A DNA stretch of 64,000 bases from Pseudomonas peli (GTDB taxonomy: Bacteria > Pseudomonadota > Gammaproteobacteria > Pseudomonadales > Pseudomonadaceae), in NCBI RefSeq assembly GCF_900099645.1, contig NZ_FMTL01000004.1, forward strand, positions 124,001 to 188,000, given 5' to 3'. Positions 17,275 to 25,224 of the stretch are shown one piece after another. Under the pieces are notes generated by a model. That model ran no database searches and was not told the origin of the DNA. It saw nothing but the letters and a program-made list of their open reading frames with translations. Within the stretch, counting starts at the first letter, position 1; each line of letters begins with the position of its first letter. Both the position numbers and the translations under genes were made by a program.

Positions 17275-17730
17275 ATGCCAGCACAGATAGACATCAAAGA
17301 GGTTCACTGGCTGCTCGATATCGTGCAGTGCATTGACGTTGGCGTGATCGTGCTCGACCGCCAATACCGGGTTGAGGTGTGGAACAGCTTTATGGAAAAC
17401 CACTCTGGCATGGGCCCGGACGAGGTGCACGGCAAAACCCTGTTCAGCCTGTTCAGTGAAATCGACGAAGCCTGGCTAAGGCGCAAGGTGGATACCGTCG
17501 TAGCGCTGGGCACCCGTGCTTTCAGCCTATGGGAACAGCATCCCTACCTGATGCACTTCAAGAACTACCAGCCGATTACCGGCCAGGAAGACTTTATGTA
17601 CCAGAACGTCACCCTGCTGCCACTGGGCGGTTCGGGCAACGCGGTGGAACATATCTGCGTAGTGATCTACGACATGACCGCCGCGGCCACCCATAAGAAA
17701 CAACTGGAAGCGGCGCAGGCCAATCGCTAA
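17275..17730 (+). CDS. PAS-domain sensor protein
   Basis: Small soluble protein of 151 aa made of a single PAS domain: DIVQCIDVGVIVLDRQYRVE then VWNSFMENHSGMGPDEVHGK, LFSLFSEID, and a C-terminal strand ICVVIYDMTAAATHKKQLEA that ends in a short helix, as PAS domains do before an effector. No kinase, GGDEF or methyl-accepting domain is attached. It starts 3 bp after the REC-CheC stop, so the two are almost surely translated from one message and probably work together, for example with PAS as sensor partner. The ligand is unknown. Confidence 0.85.
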   Translation: MPAQIDIKEVHWLLDIVQCIDVGVIVLDRQYRVEVWNSFMENHSGMGPDEVHGKTLFSLFSEIDEAWLRRKVDTVVALGTRAFSLWEQHPYLMHFKNYQPITGQEDFMYQNVTLLPLGGSGNAVEHICVVIYDMTAAATHKKQLEAAQANR

Positions 17731-17770
17731 GCGATTTGCCCGCGAGCGGCGCATTCGGGCAAAAGACGCC

Positions 17771-17787
17771 CCCGGATTGCATCCGGG
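17771..17787. terminator. Short hairpin between convergent PAS and rhlE genes
   Basis: Perfect 7-bp stem CCCGGAT/ATCCGGG with a TGC loop between the two convergent stops. There is no T-run on either strand, so this is a weak terminator candidate. Confidence 0.4.
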
Positions 17788-17799
17788 ATGCGGCTGAGA

Positions 17800-19140
17800 T
17801 TACTTAACAAACTTACCGGGCTTACCCGCTTTCCCGCCAAAGCTCGGCACCTTGCGTACAGCCTTGACCGCCGGCGCAGCCGGTTCATCGGTCTCCATCC
17901 AGCGTCCCAGGCTGCCGCCTTTACCGCCGCCGACCACTTTCGGCTTCTTGGCCTTCTTTGGTTTTTTCACCACCTGGCCGCCGGGCAGGGTCTGCGGCAC
18001 GCGGTGGTCGGGGATAAAGTCTGGTTCGTCGATGCGCTGCAGCACTTGCTGGGTCAGGGTTTCGATGGCCGAGAGCAGCTGCACTTCATCAGCGCAGACC
18101 AGCGATACCGCCTGACCGGTGGTGCCGGCACGCCCGGTGCGGCCGATACGGTGCACATAGTCTTCGGCGACGATGGGCAGGTCGAAGTTGACCACCAGCG
18201 GCATGTCGTCGATATCCAGACCACGGGCTGCCACATCAGTAGCCACCAGCACCTTGATCTCGCCATCCTTGAAGCGCTGCAACGCGCGCTGACGGGTGGC
18301 CTGAGGTTTGTCGCCGTGAATCGAGTCGGCACTGATGCCGTGGCGCTGCAGCTCAGCTTCCAGCTCATCAACACCCTTGCGGGTTTTCACAAACACCAGT
18401 GCTTGGCTCCAGCGCTTGGTTTGATAGAGGTGCAGGAACAGCTCGCTCTTGCGCTTCTTGTCCACCGGGATCAGCCACTGCTTGACCGACTTGGCGGCGG
18501 CGTTACGCGGGCTGACCTCGATGCTCAGTGGATCATTCAGCATCTCGCCGGCCATGCTGCGGATCGCTTCAGAGAAGGTCGCGGAGAACAGCAGGGTCTG
18601 GCGCTTTTTAGGCAGCGCACGGAACACACTCTCGAGCTCGTTGGCAAACCCCAGATCGAGCATGCGGTCGGCTTCATCCAGCACTAGGGTTTGCACCTGA
18701 TTGAACTTCACCGCGTTCTGCCGGAACAGGTCGAGCAAGCGGCCTGGGGTGGCCACCAGCACGTCCACGCCTTTGCGCAGCTTCATCATCTGCGGGTTGA
18801 TGCTGACCCCGCCATACACCGCGTAGCTGCGCAGCGGCAGGTGCTGACCGTAGGTGAGAAAACTCTGCAGCACCTGCTCGGCCAGCTCACGGGTCGGCAC
18901 CAGCACCAGCGCACGCACCGAATTACTCGCCACCTCTGGGCCTTCCATCATCAGCCGCTGCAGCACCGGCAGAGCAAAACCTGCGGTCTTGCCGGTGCCG
19001 GTCTGCGCGGCGGCCATCAGGTCGCGGCCTTGCAGAACCGGCACGATGGCCTGCGCCTGCACGGCCGTGGGGGTTTTGTAATCGAGGCTGTCGAGGGTGC
19101 GTAGCAGAGGCTCGATCAGGCCGAGGGAGGCAAACGTCAT
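17800..19140 (-). CDS. rhlE: DEAD-box RNA helicase, RhlE type
   Basis: ATP-dependent RNA helicase acting in ribosome assembly or RNA decay. 446 aa. Motifs in order: Q-motif (YKTPTAVQAQAI), Walker A AAQTGTGKT near 44-52, PTRELAEQ, TPGRLLDL, DEAD (LVLDEADRMLDLGF), SAT (LLFSATFS), then the second RecA domain with ARGLDIDDMPLVVNFDLP and HRIGRTGRAG. The C-terminal tail of about 70 residues is rich in Lys, Gly and Pro, as in RhlE, and likely binds RNA. It is a single gene, with the zapE terminator upstream. Confidence 0.93.
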   Translation of the reverse strand: MTFASLGLIEPLLRTLDSLDYKTPTAVQAQAIVPVLQGRDLMAAAQTGTGKTAGFALPVLQRLMMEGPEVASNSVRALVLVPTRELAEQVLQSFLTYGQHLPLRSYAVYGGVSINPQMMKLRKGVDVLVATPGRLLDLFRQNAVKFNQVQTLVLDEADRMLDLGFANELESVFRALPKKRQTLLFSATFSEAIRSMAGEMLNDPLSIEVSPRNAAAKSVKQWLIPVDKKRKSELFLHLYQTKRWSQALVFVKTRKGVDELEAELQRHGISADSIHGDKPQATRQRALQRFKDGEIKVLVATDVAARGLDIDDMPLVVNFDLPIVAEDYVHRIGRTGRAGTTGQAVSLVCADEVQLLSAIETLTQQVLQRIDEPDFIPDHRVPQTLPGGQVVKKPKKAKKPKVVGGGKGGSLGRWMETDEPAAPAVKAVRKVPSFGGKAGKPGKFVK

Positions 19141-19229
19141 AGGGCTAACCGCTGAAATAAGTCGATGGCGCAGAGTTTATCCTGCTTGGGCGTGGACGGC
19201 CTGGCTGTCTTCACCGGGCCATCAACTAC

Positions 19230-19253
19230 AAAGCCCGGAATGATCCGGGCTTT
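19230..19253 (-). terminator. Rho-independent terminator after zapE
   Basis: 10-bp stem AAAGCCCGGA/TCCGGGCTTT (19230-19239, 19244-19253) with a 4-base loop, 25 bp beyond the zapE stop. The stem ends in TTT. The A/T-flanked symmetry could work in both directions. Confidence 0.75.
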
Positions 19254-19278
19254 AAGGTACGAGCGTACGCGTGTTGAG

Positions 19279-20373
19279 TTAGGGCTTGTGCGGCCGCGCG
19301 AGAAACTCGTGGGATTGCATTTCCAGCAGACGACTCAGCGTGCGCTGGAACTCGAAGGTAAGACGACCACCAGTGTAGAGGTCTTTCAGCTCCACCTCGG
19401 CAGAGATGATCAGCTTGACGTTGCGGTCATAGAACTCGTCCACCAGGTTGATAAAGCGCCGGGCCATATCGTCCTTCGCGGTGCTCATCTGCTCGACATT
19501 GGCCAGCAGCACCGCATGGAAGATTTTACCCAGTTCGATGTAGTCGTTCTGGCTACGCGGGCCATCGCACAGCTCACGGAAGTCGAACCAGGCCACGTCA
19601 TCACCAACCTTGCGCGCCACGATGGCGCGGCTCTCGATCATCAGCGGCTCGTTTTCCTGCACCTCGCAGTGCTCGGGCAACAGGCTGACAAAGCTCTTCT
19701 GCAGGCTTTCTTCGGCGGCAGCGTCCAGCGGCCAGTGGAACAGCTCGGCTTGCTCCAACGCACGCAGACGGTAGTCAATACCGCTGTCGACATTGACGAT
19801 CTCGGTGTGCTGCTTGAGAAGGGCGATGGCCGGCAGGAAGCGCGCGCGCTGCAGGCCGTCCTTGTACAGGCCATCGGGCACAATATTGGAGGTAGCAACC
19901 AAGCTCACACCATTCTTGAACAGCTCTTCCAGCAGGGTGGCGAGGATCATCGCGTCGGTAATATCGCTGACGAAGAATTCGTCGAAGCAAATCACCCGCG
20001 CCTCATCGGCGAAACGCTTGCCGATAATGGTCAGCGGGTTCTTCTCGCCCTTGAGGGTGCGCATTTCTTCGTGCACGCGCTTCATAAAGCGGTGGAAGTG
20101 CGTGCGCACCTTGCGCTCGAACGGCAGCGCATCAAAAAAGGTGTCGACCAGGTAGGTTTTGCCACGACCCACGCCACCCCAGAAGTACAGGCCCTTGACC
20201 GGCCCCTGCGTTTTTTTGCCGAACAGCTTGCCGAAGACGCCGGCGCTGCCCTTATCGGCAGCGATCAGATCGTCATACAGGCGCTGCAAGTGACGCACCG
20301 CAGTTTCCTGGGCAGCGTCATGAAAGAAATCAGGGCGTTTAAGGTCAGCCTGGTAGCGTTCTAGGGGGGTCAT
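19279..20373 (-). CDS. zapE: Cell division ATPase ZapE (AFG1 family)
   Basis: ATPase that associates with the Z ring and modulates FtsZ assembly during constriction. 364 aa, the usual length. AAA-type Walker A FWGGVGRGKTYLVDTFF at about 64-80, Walker B ARVICFDEFFVSDITDA near 124-140, sensor-1 VATSNIVPDGLYKDGLQR near 160-177, and the conserved C-terminal FDFRELCDGPRSQNDY. It starts at the ATG at 20373. It is flanked by terminators on both sides, so it is transcribed alone. Confidence 0.95.
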   Translation of the reverse strand: MTPLERYQADLKRPDFFHDAAQETAVRHLQRLYDDLIAADKGSAGVFGKLFGKKTQGPVKGLYFWGGVGRGKTYLVDTFFDALPFERKVRTHFHRFMKRVHEEMRTLKGEKNPLTIIGKRFADEARVICFDEFFVSDITDAMILATLLEELFKNGVSLVATSNIVPDGLYKDGLQRARFLPAIALLKQHTEIVNVDSGIDYRLRALEQAELFHWPLDAAAEESLQKSFVSLLPEHCEVQENEPLMIESRAIVARKVGDDVAWFDFRELCDGPRSQNDYIELGKIFHAVLLANVEQMSTAKDDMARRFINLVDEFYDRNVKLIISAEVELKDLYTGGRLTFEFQRTLSRLLEMQSHEFLARPHKP

Positions 20374-20396
20374 AAATTCGTTAGCCGGGCAAGTAA

Positions 20397-20428
20397 AACG
20401 GGGGCGTCACTTTAGCGACGCCCCCGTT
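20397..20428 (-). terminator. Rho-independent terminator after trpS
   Basis: 12-bp GC-rich stem AACGGGGGCGTC/GACGCCCCCGTT (20397-20408, 20417-20428) with an 8-base loop. On the minus strand it runs into TTTTACTT, a canonical terminator 62 bp past the trpS stop. Confidence 0.85.
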
Positions 20429-20489
20429 GATTGGCAATCGGCCAGCATGGCTGCTGGACGGAAATCCGATTAATGCACCGCCCTGCGCG

Positions 20490-21836
20490 TTACTCAGCGG
20501 GTGCTAGCGCCTCACGCAGGCGCTGAATCGCCGCCTGACAGGCACTGCTGTCGGCGAATGTAGGGCTTTGCGCCACGCACTCATCGTCCAACCAGACGCC
20601 AAAACCGCCATCCTGCTCGCGCACATCCAATGCTTCACCGGATTGCAGACGCTTATTAGCCATGCCTGCCGCTTTACCATCGGCAAACGATTTGGACAGC
20701 AGCAACTGCTCGCCAGCGGCATCCAGCAGGCGGAAGCGGAAGCTGCCGTCATCGTCGCGGAAGCTGACAAAGCGCGCGCTCTTGCCGGCTTTTTTCTTCT
20801 CGCCCGCCGTATTGACGGCTTGGCTGCGGAACGAGCGCAGGCCCACAGCCTCGCGCAGCTCACCGAGAAACGGTGTAGCAGTCTTGCGCGCCTTGGCGGC
20901 ACCGGCCAGGAGGATGTCTTCCAGATCGGCCGGTTTGCTGATCAGCGCATGGTAACGCTCGCGCGCCTCGCCCAGCTCGGCCTCCAGCAAGTTACACAGC
21001 GCCTGCTTGGCTTCGCCCCAGGCCATGCCGCCTTCCAGCGCAGCACGGAAGTCCGCCTGCTGAGTGGGTGCGGCAAAGGCTTGATAAAGGGTGAACAGGT
21101 GCGAGCTGTCGGGATCTTTGGGTTCACCCGGCAGCTTGGAGTCAGTCACGACACGGGCAACCGCATCCTTGAGTTGCTTGGCACTGCCGAACAACGGGAT
21201 GGTGTTGTCGTAGCTCTTGCTCATCTTGCGCCCATCGAGGCCTGGCAAGGTCGCTACGTCTTCCTCGATCACCGCTTCGGGCAGGGTGAACAGCTCTTTA
21301 CCTTGGCCGAACAGGTGGTTGAAGCGCTGACCGATATCGCGGGCCATTTCCACGTGCTGGATCTGATCGCGGCCAACCGGCACCTTGTGCGCGTTGAACA
21401 TCAGGATGTCCGCTGCCATCAGCACCGGGTAGCTAAACAGGCCCATGGTGATGCCCGCATCCGGGTCTTCGCCCTGCTCAACGTTCTTGTCCACCGAAGC
21501 CTTGTAGGCGTGCGCGCGATTAAGCAGGCCCTTGCCGGCAACGCAGGTGAGCAACCAGCACAGCTCGGGAATCTCGGGGATATCCGACTGGCGGTAGAAA
21601 GTTGCCTTGTCGGTATCCAGCCCCAGCGCCAGCCAGGTGGCGGCGATTTCCAGACGGGAACGCTGGATCCGCGCCGGCTCATCGCACTTGATCAGCGCGT
21701 GGTAGTCGGCCAGGAAGTAGAACGAATCTGCATCAGCGGCGCGGCTGGCGACGATGGCCGGGCGAATCGCGCCCGCGTAGTTGCCGAGGTGCGGCGTGCC
21801 GGTGGTGGTGATGCCGGTAAGGATACGAGTGGTCAT
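20490..21836 (-). CDS. trpS: Tryptophanyl-tRNA synthetase with C-terminal YegP-like extension
   Basis: Charges tRNA-Trp with tryptophan. 448 aa, about 110 longer than the compact bacterial enzyme (near 335). Class I motifs: HIGH-type TGTPHLGNY near 12-20 and KMSKS in GLDGRKMSKSYDN near 203-215. After a Lys/Ala linker (GEKKKAGKSA, near 345) there is an extra domain whose FRFRLLDAAGEQLLLSKSF and following AGMANKRLQSG resemble the DUF1508/YegP repeat. Such longer forms occur in Pseudomonas as I recall. The ATG at 21836 lacks a clear ribosome binding site; repeat copy B begins about 30 bp upstream and forms the leader. Confidence 0.95.
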   Translation of the reverse strand: MTTRILTGITTTGTPHLGNYAGAIRPAIVASRAADADSFYFLADYHALIKCDEPARIQRSRLEIAATWLALGLDTDKATFYRQSDIPEIPELCWLLTCVAGKGLLNRAHAYKASVDKNVEQGEDPDAGITMGLFSYPVLMAADILMFNAHKVPVGRDQIQHVEMARDIGQRFNHLFGQGKELFTLPEAVIEEDVATLPGLDGRKMSKSYDNTIPLFGSAKQLKDAVARVVTDSKLPGEPKDPDSSHLFTLYQAFAAPTQQADFRAALEGGMAWGEAKQALCNLLEAELGEARERYHALISKPADLEDILLAGAAKARKTATPFLGELREAVGLRSFRSQAVNTAGEKKKAGKSARFVSFRDDDGSFRFRLLDAAGEQLLLSKSFADGKAAGMANKRLQSGEALDVREQDGGFGVWLDDECVAQSPTFADSSACQAAIQRLREALAPAE

Positions 21837-21867
21837 GTTCAGGTTCGCTTTACTTGAGCCATCTTAT

Positions 21868-22023
21868 GATCTCGCGAGCTAGAGCCTGGCTAGGCCCTAC
21901 GTTAGTAACAGCCTACGGCTGGTCAAAACGGCGAGAAAACGGAGTTTACTGGTGTAAATGAGCATTCCGAGACGCCGCGTCCCGGCCTGTTTTTAACAAC
22001 GCCAGGCCGACGCGCAGCAGATC
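21868..22023. repeat. Structured intergenic repeat, diverged copy B
   Basis: Shares four exact blocks in the same order and orientation with copy A at 8898-9039: a 19-base block at 21868-21886, CGGAGTTTAC at 21940, an 18-base block at 21954-21971, and a 19-base block at 22005-22023. It has about 35 extra bases near its left end, and the outer inverted arms are eroded. It fills the gap between the alpha/beta hydrolase stop and trpS, and its right end touches the hydrolase stop codon. Confidence 0.75.
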
Positions 22024-22651
22024 AGAGACGCGGCAGCAGCAGATCTTTGAGATCAGTAAGCTTGCCGTGAAAAAAGTGGCCGCATTCTGCCACTTTCAGC
22101 AGCTCATGGGCACGCCCGAGTGCCGCCGACCACTGGTACACCACCTGCGGGTCGATCACTTCGTCGTCTTCAGGCTGGATCAGGATCAGCGGACAGTTGC
22201 TGGCTGGGGGCGTTTCTTCGCTCAGGCGCTGCACCGCCGGCGCCACCATAAACAGCTTGTCGAGCGTCACACCCTGGGCTTCCAGGCGTGCGCCGAGCGC
22301 AGCGGCGACAAAGCCACCAAAGGAAAAACCCAGCAGGGTCACGGGTAATTCGGGATGCTGCGCACGCAGCCAGTTGGCCACGGCCTCGGCATCATCCACC
22401 TCACCGCTGGCCATATCGTGGCTGCCCGCACTGGCGCCGACGCCACGGTAATTGAAACGCAACGTTGCCAAGCCACAGTCACGGGCCGTGCGCTGCAGGG
22501 TGGAAACCACCTTGTTGAGCATGGTGCCGCCCTGCACCGGATTGGGGTGGCAGATCAGCGCCACGCCACGGGCCTCGGGGGTGTCCAGCCACAGGGCTTC
22601 GAGTTGGCCGCTGGGGCCGGCAATCATCAGAGGGGTTTCGCGGGTGAGCAA
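22022..22651 (-). CDS. Alpha/beta-fold hydrolase (COG2945-like)
   Basis: Predicted cytoplasmic esterase or hydrolase of unknown substrate. 209 aa. The nucleophile elbow GFSFGG lies near 108-113, the oxyanion region is CHPNPVQGGTMLNKVV near 34-49, FNYRGVGASAGSHD is near 66-79, and the catalytic Asp and His are likely in PEDDEVIDPQVV and CGHFFHGKL. I chose the TTG at 22651 because GGAG lies 7 bases upstream; the ATG at 22627 has no such site. Its TGA stop is at the very edge of repeat copy B. It is divergent from yhcB. Confidence 0.85.
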   Translation of the reverse strand: MLTRETPLMIAGPSGQLEALWLDTPEARGVALICHPNPVQGGTMLNKVVSTLQRTARDCGLATLRFNYRGVGASAGSHDMASGEVDDAEAVANWLRAQHPELPVTLLGFSFGGFVAAALGARLEAQGVTLDKLFMVAPAVQRLSEETPPASNCPLILIQPEDDEVIDPQVVYQWSAALGRAHELLKVAECGHFFHGKLTDLKDLLLPRL

Positions 22652-22803
22652 CAGGGAACTCCGTGACCTCGCAGTGGGTCGACTCGTCTAGCTGACAGCC
22701 TGCGCCATACACACCACCGCAAACGTTTCGGCATTGCATTGCGGTATACAGCACAGGTTCGAGCCGTTAACGTAAAGCAAAGCCGTTTAGAGAGGAAGGA
22801 CTC

Positions 22804-23241
22804 GTGGAACAGACGCTCACCGCCTGGTTGCTACCCGCCATTACCCTGGTAGCTGGTATTGCCATTGGCTTCCTGATTGCCCGCCTGGCACCCAATGCCG
22901 CCCCTAGCCGCACCCAGCGTCAGCTGGATGAAATTCAAGAACGCTTCGACACCTACCAAAGCGAGGTGGTGACTCATTTCAACACCACCGCCAACCTGGT
23001 GAAAAAGCTCAGCCAAACTCAACTGGACGTGCAACAGCACCTGTCGGACGGGGCCAATCGCCTGGCACTCGACGAGCTGACTCGCCAGCGCCTGCTCGCC
23101 ACCCTGCACGCCGATGAAAGCAGTGAAAAGCGCGAGCGTATCAAGGCACCGGTCCATCACGAAATGCCCAAAGACTACGCGCCTAAAAGCGCCGATGTAC
23201 CGGGCATGCTCGATGAAAGCTACGGCTTGAAGAACAAGTAA
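22804..23241 (+). CDS. yhcB: YhcB/ZapG-family inner-membrane protein (DUF1043)
   Basis: Envelope protein tied to cell division and envelope homeostasis in enterobacteria. 145 aa. One N-terminal TM helix (LLPAITLVAGIAIGFLIARL, about 9-28), then a cytoplasmic coiled coil (about 35-95) containing the family signature QRQLDEIQERFDTYQSEVVTHF, and a disordered tail. The GTG start at 22804 follows GAGAGGAAGGA, a strong ribosome binding site. It is a single gene ending at a bidirectional terminator. Confidence 0.9.
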   Translation: MEQTLTAWLLPAITLVAGIAIGFLIARLAPNAAPSRTQRQLDEIQERFDTYQSEVVTHFNTTANLVKKLSQTQLDVQQHLSDGANRLALDELTRQRLLATLHADESSEKRERIKAPVHHEMPKDYAPKSADVPGMLDESYGLKNK

Positions 23242-23281
23242 ACGCCGCTGACTCGGTCGTTTCGGCGACCGAACAGGCAAT

Positions 23282-23310
23282 AAAAAGCCCCGCACTAGAC
23301 GGGGCTTTTT
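23282..23310. terminator. Bidirectional terminator between yhcB and cysNC
   Basis: 11-bp stem AAAAAGCCCCG/CGGGGCTTTTT (23282-23292, 23300-23310) with a 7-base loop between convergent genes. A-run and T-run flanks serve both strands. Confidence 0.9.
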
Positions 23311-23324
23311 AATGTGCAGCAGAT

Positions 23325-25223
23325 TTAGATGGCGCCGCGCTCACGCAGCAGAGCCAACACCTGCTTGACGCCCTCTTCCACCGACAGCGACTGCGTATCG
23401 ATCACCAGATCGGCATTCAGCGGCACGTCATAGGGGAAGGATTCACCCGGGATATTGTCACCACCCGCCGCGTACAAGCCCTGTGGATCACGCTCGGCGC
23501 AGACCTGCGGAGACGCCTGCACATAGACAGTGATCAGGCGCTCAGCACCAATCAATGCTTTGGCCTGTTCGCGGCCCTCGGCATCCGGCGCCACGAAGGC
23601 GGCCAGGGTCAGCAAGCCGGCCTCGTTGAACTGACGCGCAACGTGCGCGGCACGACGCCAGTTCTCGGTGCGCCCGGCACGATCCTGCGGCAGACCTTTG
23701 TTCAGGTCATGGCGCAGATTCTGGCCATCCAGCACATAAACCGCGCGACCCATGTCGAACAGCTTGCGCTCTACGGCGTAGGCCAAGGTGCTCTTGCCCG
23801 CGCCGGACAGGCCGCTGAACAGCACGGTAGCCGGCTGCTGGCCGAAGCGCGTGGCACGCTCTTCGGTGGACACGTGCGCCAGCTTGCCATGATGGCCACC
23901 CGCGCCAGCCTCAACCGGCTCAGCGATGATCATGCCAGCACCCACGGTGCCGTTGGTCAGACGGTCGATGACGATAAACGAGCCAGTGGTGCGGTTGTGC
24001 GCGTAGCCATCCAGCGCAATCGGCGCATCCAGGGCGATACGCACCTGGCCGATTTCATTGAGTTGCAGGCTGCTCGCCGCGCCGTGCTCCAGGGTGTTCA
24101 CATCGACCCGGTGGGTGATGCTGGCAATCGAGCCCGGCACATAGCTGGTGGCACGCTTGATGTCGTATTTCTTGCCCGGCAGCATCGGCTCTTCAGCCAT
24201 CCACACCAACATGGCGTCGAAGCTGTCGACCACCTGCGGACGGTTGTCGGCATGCACCAGCATGTCGCCACGGGAGACGTCGATTTCGTCTTCCAGGGTG
24301 ATGGTGATCGCCTGACCTGGACCGGCCTGCTCCAGCTCACCTTCGAAGGTGACGATGGATTTGACCTTGCTGCCCTTGCCCGACGGCAGCGCGATGATTT
24401 CGTCGCCCTTGCGCACGATGCCGCTGGCCAGGGTGCCGGCGAAACCACGGAAGTTGAGGTTCGGACGGTTGACGTACTGCACCGGGAAGCGCAGGTCGTC
24501 GAAATTGCGATCGCCCGCCACTTCCACGGTTTCCAGAATTTCCATCAGCGACTGGCCGGTGTACCAAGGCGACTGCTCGCTCTTGTTCACCACGTTGTCG
24601 CCCTTCAGCGCCGACATCGGCACGAAGTGCAGCGAGCTTGGCTTGAGTGCAATACCTTCGGCGAACTTCAGGTAATCGGTCTTGATCTGCTCGAATACGC
24701 CTTGATCGAAGCCCTTGAGGTCCATCTTGTTGATGGCCACAACGATGTGCTTGATGCCCAGCAGGCTGGCGATAAAGCTATGACGCTTGGTCTGGGTCTG
24801 CACACCGTAGCGCGCGTCGATCAGGATGATCGCCAGGTCGCAGGTGGAGGCACCAGTGGCCATGTTGCGGGTGTACTGCTCATGGCCGGGGGTGTCGGCG
24901 ATGATGAATTTGCGCTTGGCGGTGCTGAAATAGCGGTAGGCCACGTCGATAGTGATGCCCTGCTCGCGCTCGGCCTGCAGGCCGTCGACCAGCAATGCCA
25001 GATCGACTTCCTCGCCAGTGGTCCCGGACTTCTTCGAGTCACGGGTAATGGCTTCCAGATGGTCTTCATAGATCATCTTGGAGTCGTGCAGCAGGCGGCC
25101 AATCAGGGTGCTTTTGCCGTCGTCGACGTTGCCGCAGGTAAGGAAGCGCAGCAGTTCTTTACGCTCGTGCTGGGCCAGGTAAGCGAGGATGTCTTCGCTG
25201 ATCAGATCGGATTGGTGCGACAT
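23325..25223 (-). CDS. cysNC: Bifunctional sulfate adenylyltransferase GTPase subunit / APS kinase (CysNC)
   Basis: Assimilatory sulfate activation: the CysN half uses GTP to drive APS formation with CysD, and the CysC half phosphorylates APS to PAPS. 632 aa from the ATG at 25223, one base after the cysD stop. The N-terminal EF-Tu-like GTPase has GNVDDGKSTLIGRLL (31-45), DTPGHEQY and NKMD, followed by two beta-barrel domains. The C-terminal APS kinase (about 455-632) starts with GLSGAGKSTLAYAV and includes LDGQNLRHDLNKGLPQDRAG and YDVPLNADLVIDT. The fused architecture is typical of Pseudomonas. No cys regulator is adjacent. Confidence 0.96.
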   Translation of the reverse strand: MSHQSDLISEDILAYLAQHERKELLRFLTCGNVDDGKSTLIGRLLHDSKMIYEDHLEAITRDSKKSGTTGEEVDLALLVDGLQAEREQGITIDVAYRYFSTAKRKFIIADTPGHEQYTRNMATGASTCDLAIILIDARYGVQTQTKRHSFIASLLGIKHIVVAINKMDLKGFDQGVFEQIKTDYLKFAEGIALKPSSLHFVPMSALKGDNVVNKSEQSPWYTGQSLMEILETVEVAGDRNFDDLRFPVQYVNRPNLNFRGFAGTLASGIVRKGDEIIALPSGKGSKVKSIVTFEGELEQAGPGQAITITLEDEIDVSRGDMLVHADNRPQVVDSFDAMLVWMAEEPMLPGKKYDIKRATSYVPGSIASITHRVDVNTLEHGAASSLQLNEIGQVRIALDAPIALDGYAHNRTTGSFIVIDRLTNGTVGAGMIIAEPVEAGAGGHHGKLAHVSTEERATRFGQQPATVLFSGLSGAGKSTLAYAVERKLFDMGRAVYVLDGQNLRHDLNKGLPQDRAGRTENWRRAAHVARQFNEAGLLTLAAFVAPDAEGREQAKALIGAERLITVYVQASPQVCAERDPQGLYAAGGDNIPGESFPYDVPLNADLVIDTQSLSVEEGVKQVLALLRERGAI

Positions 25224-25224
25224 A

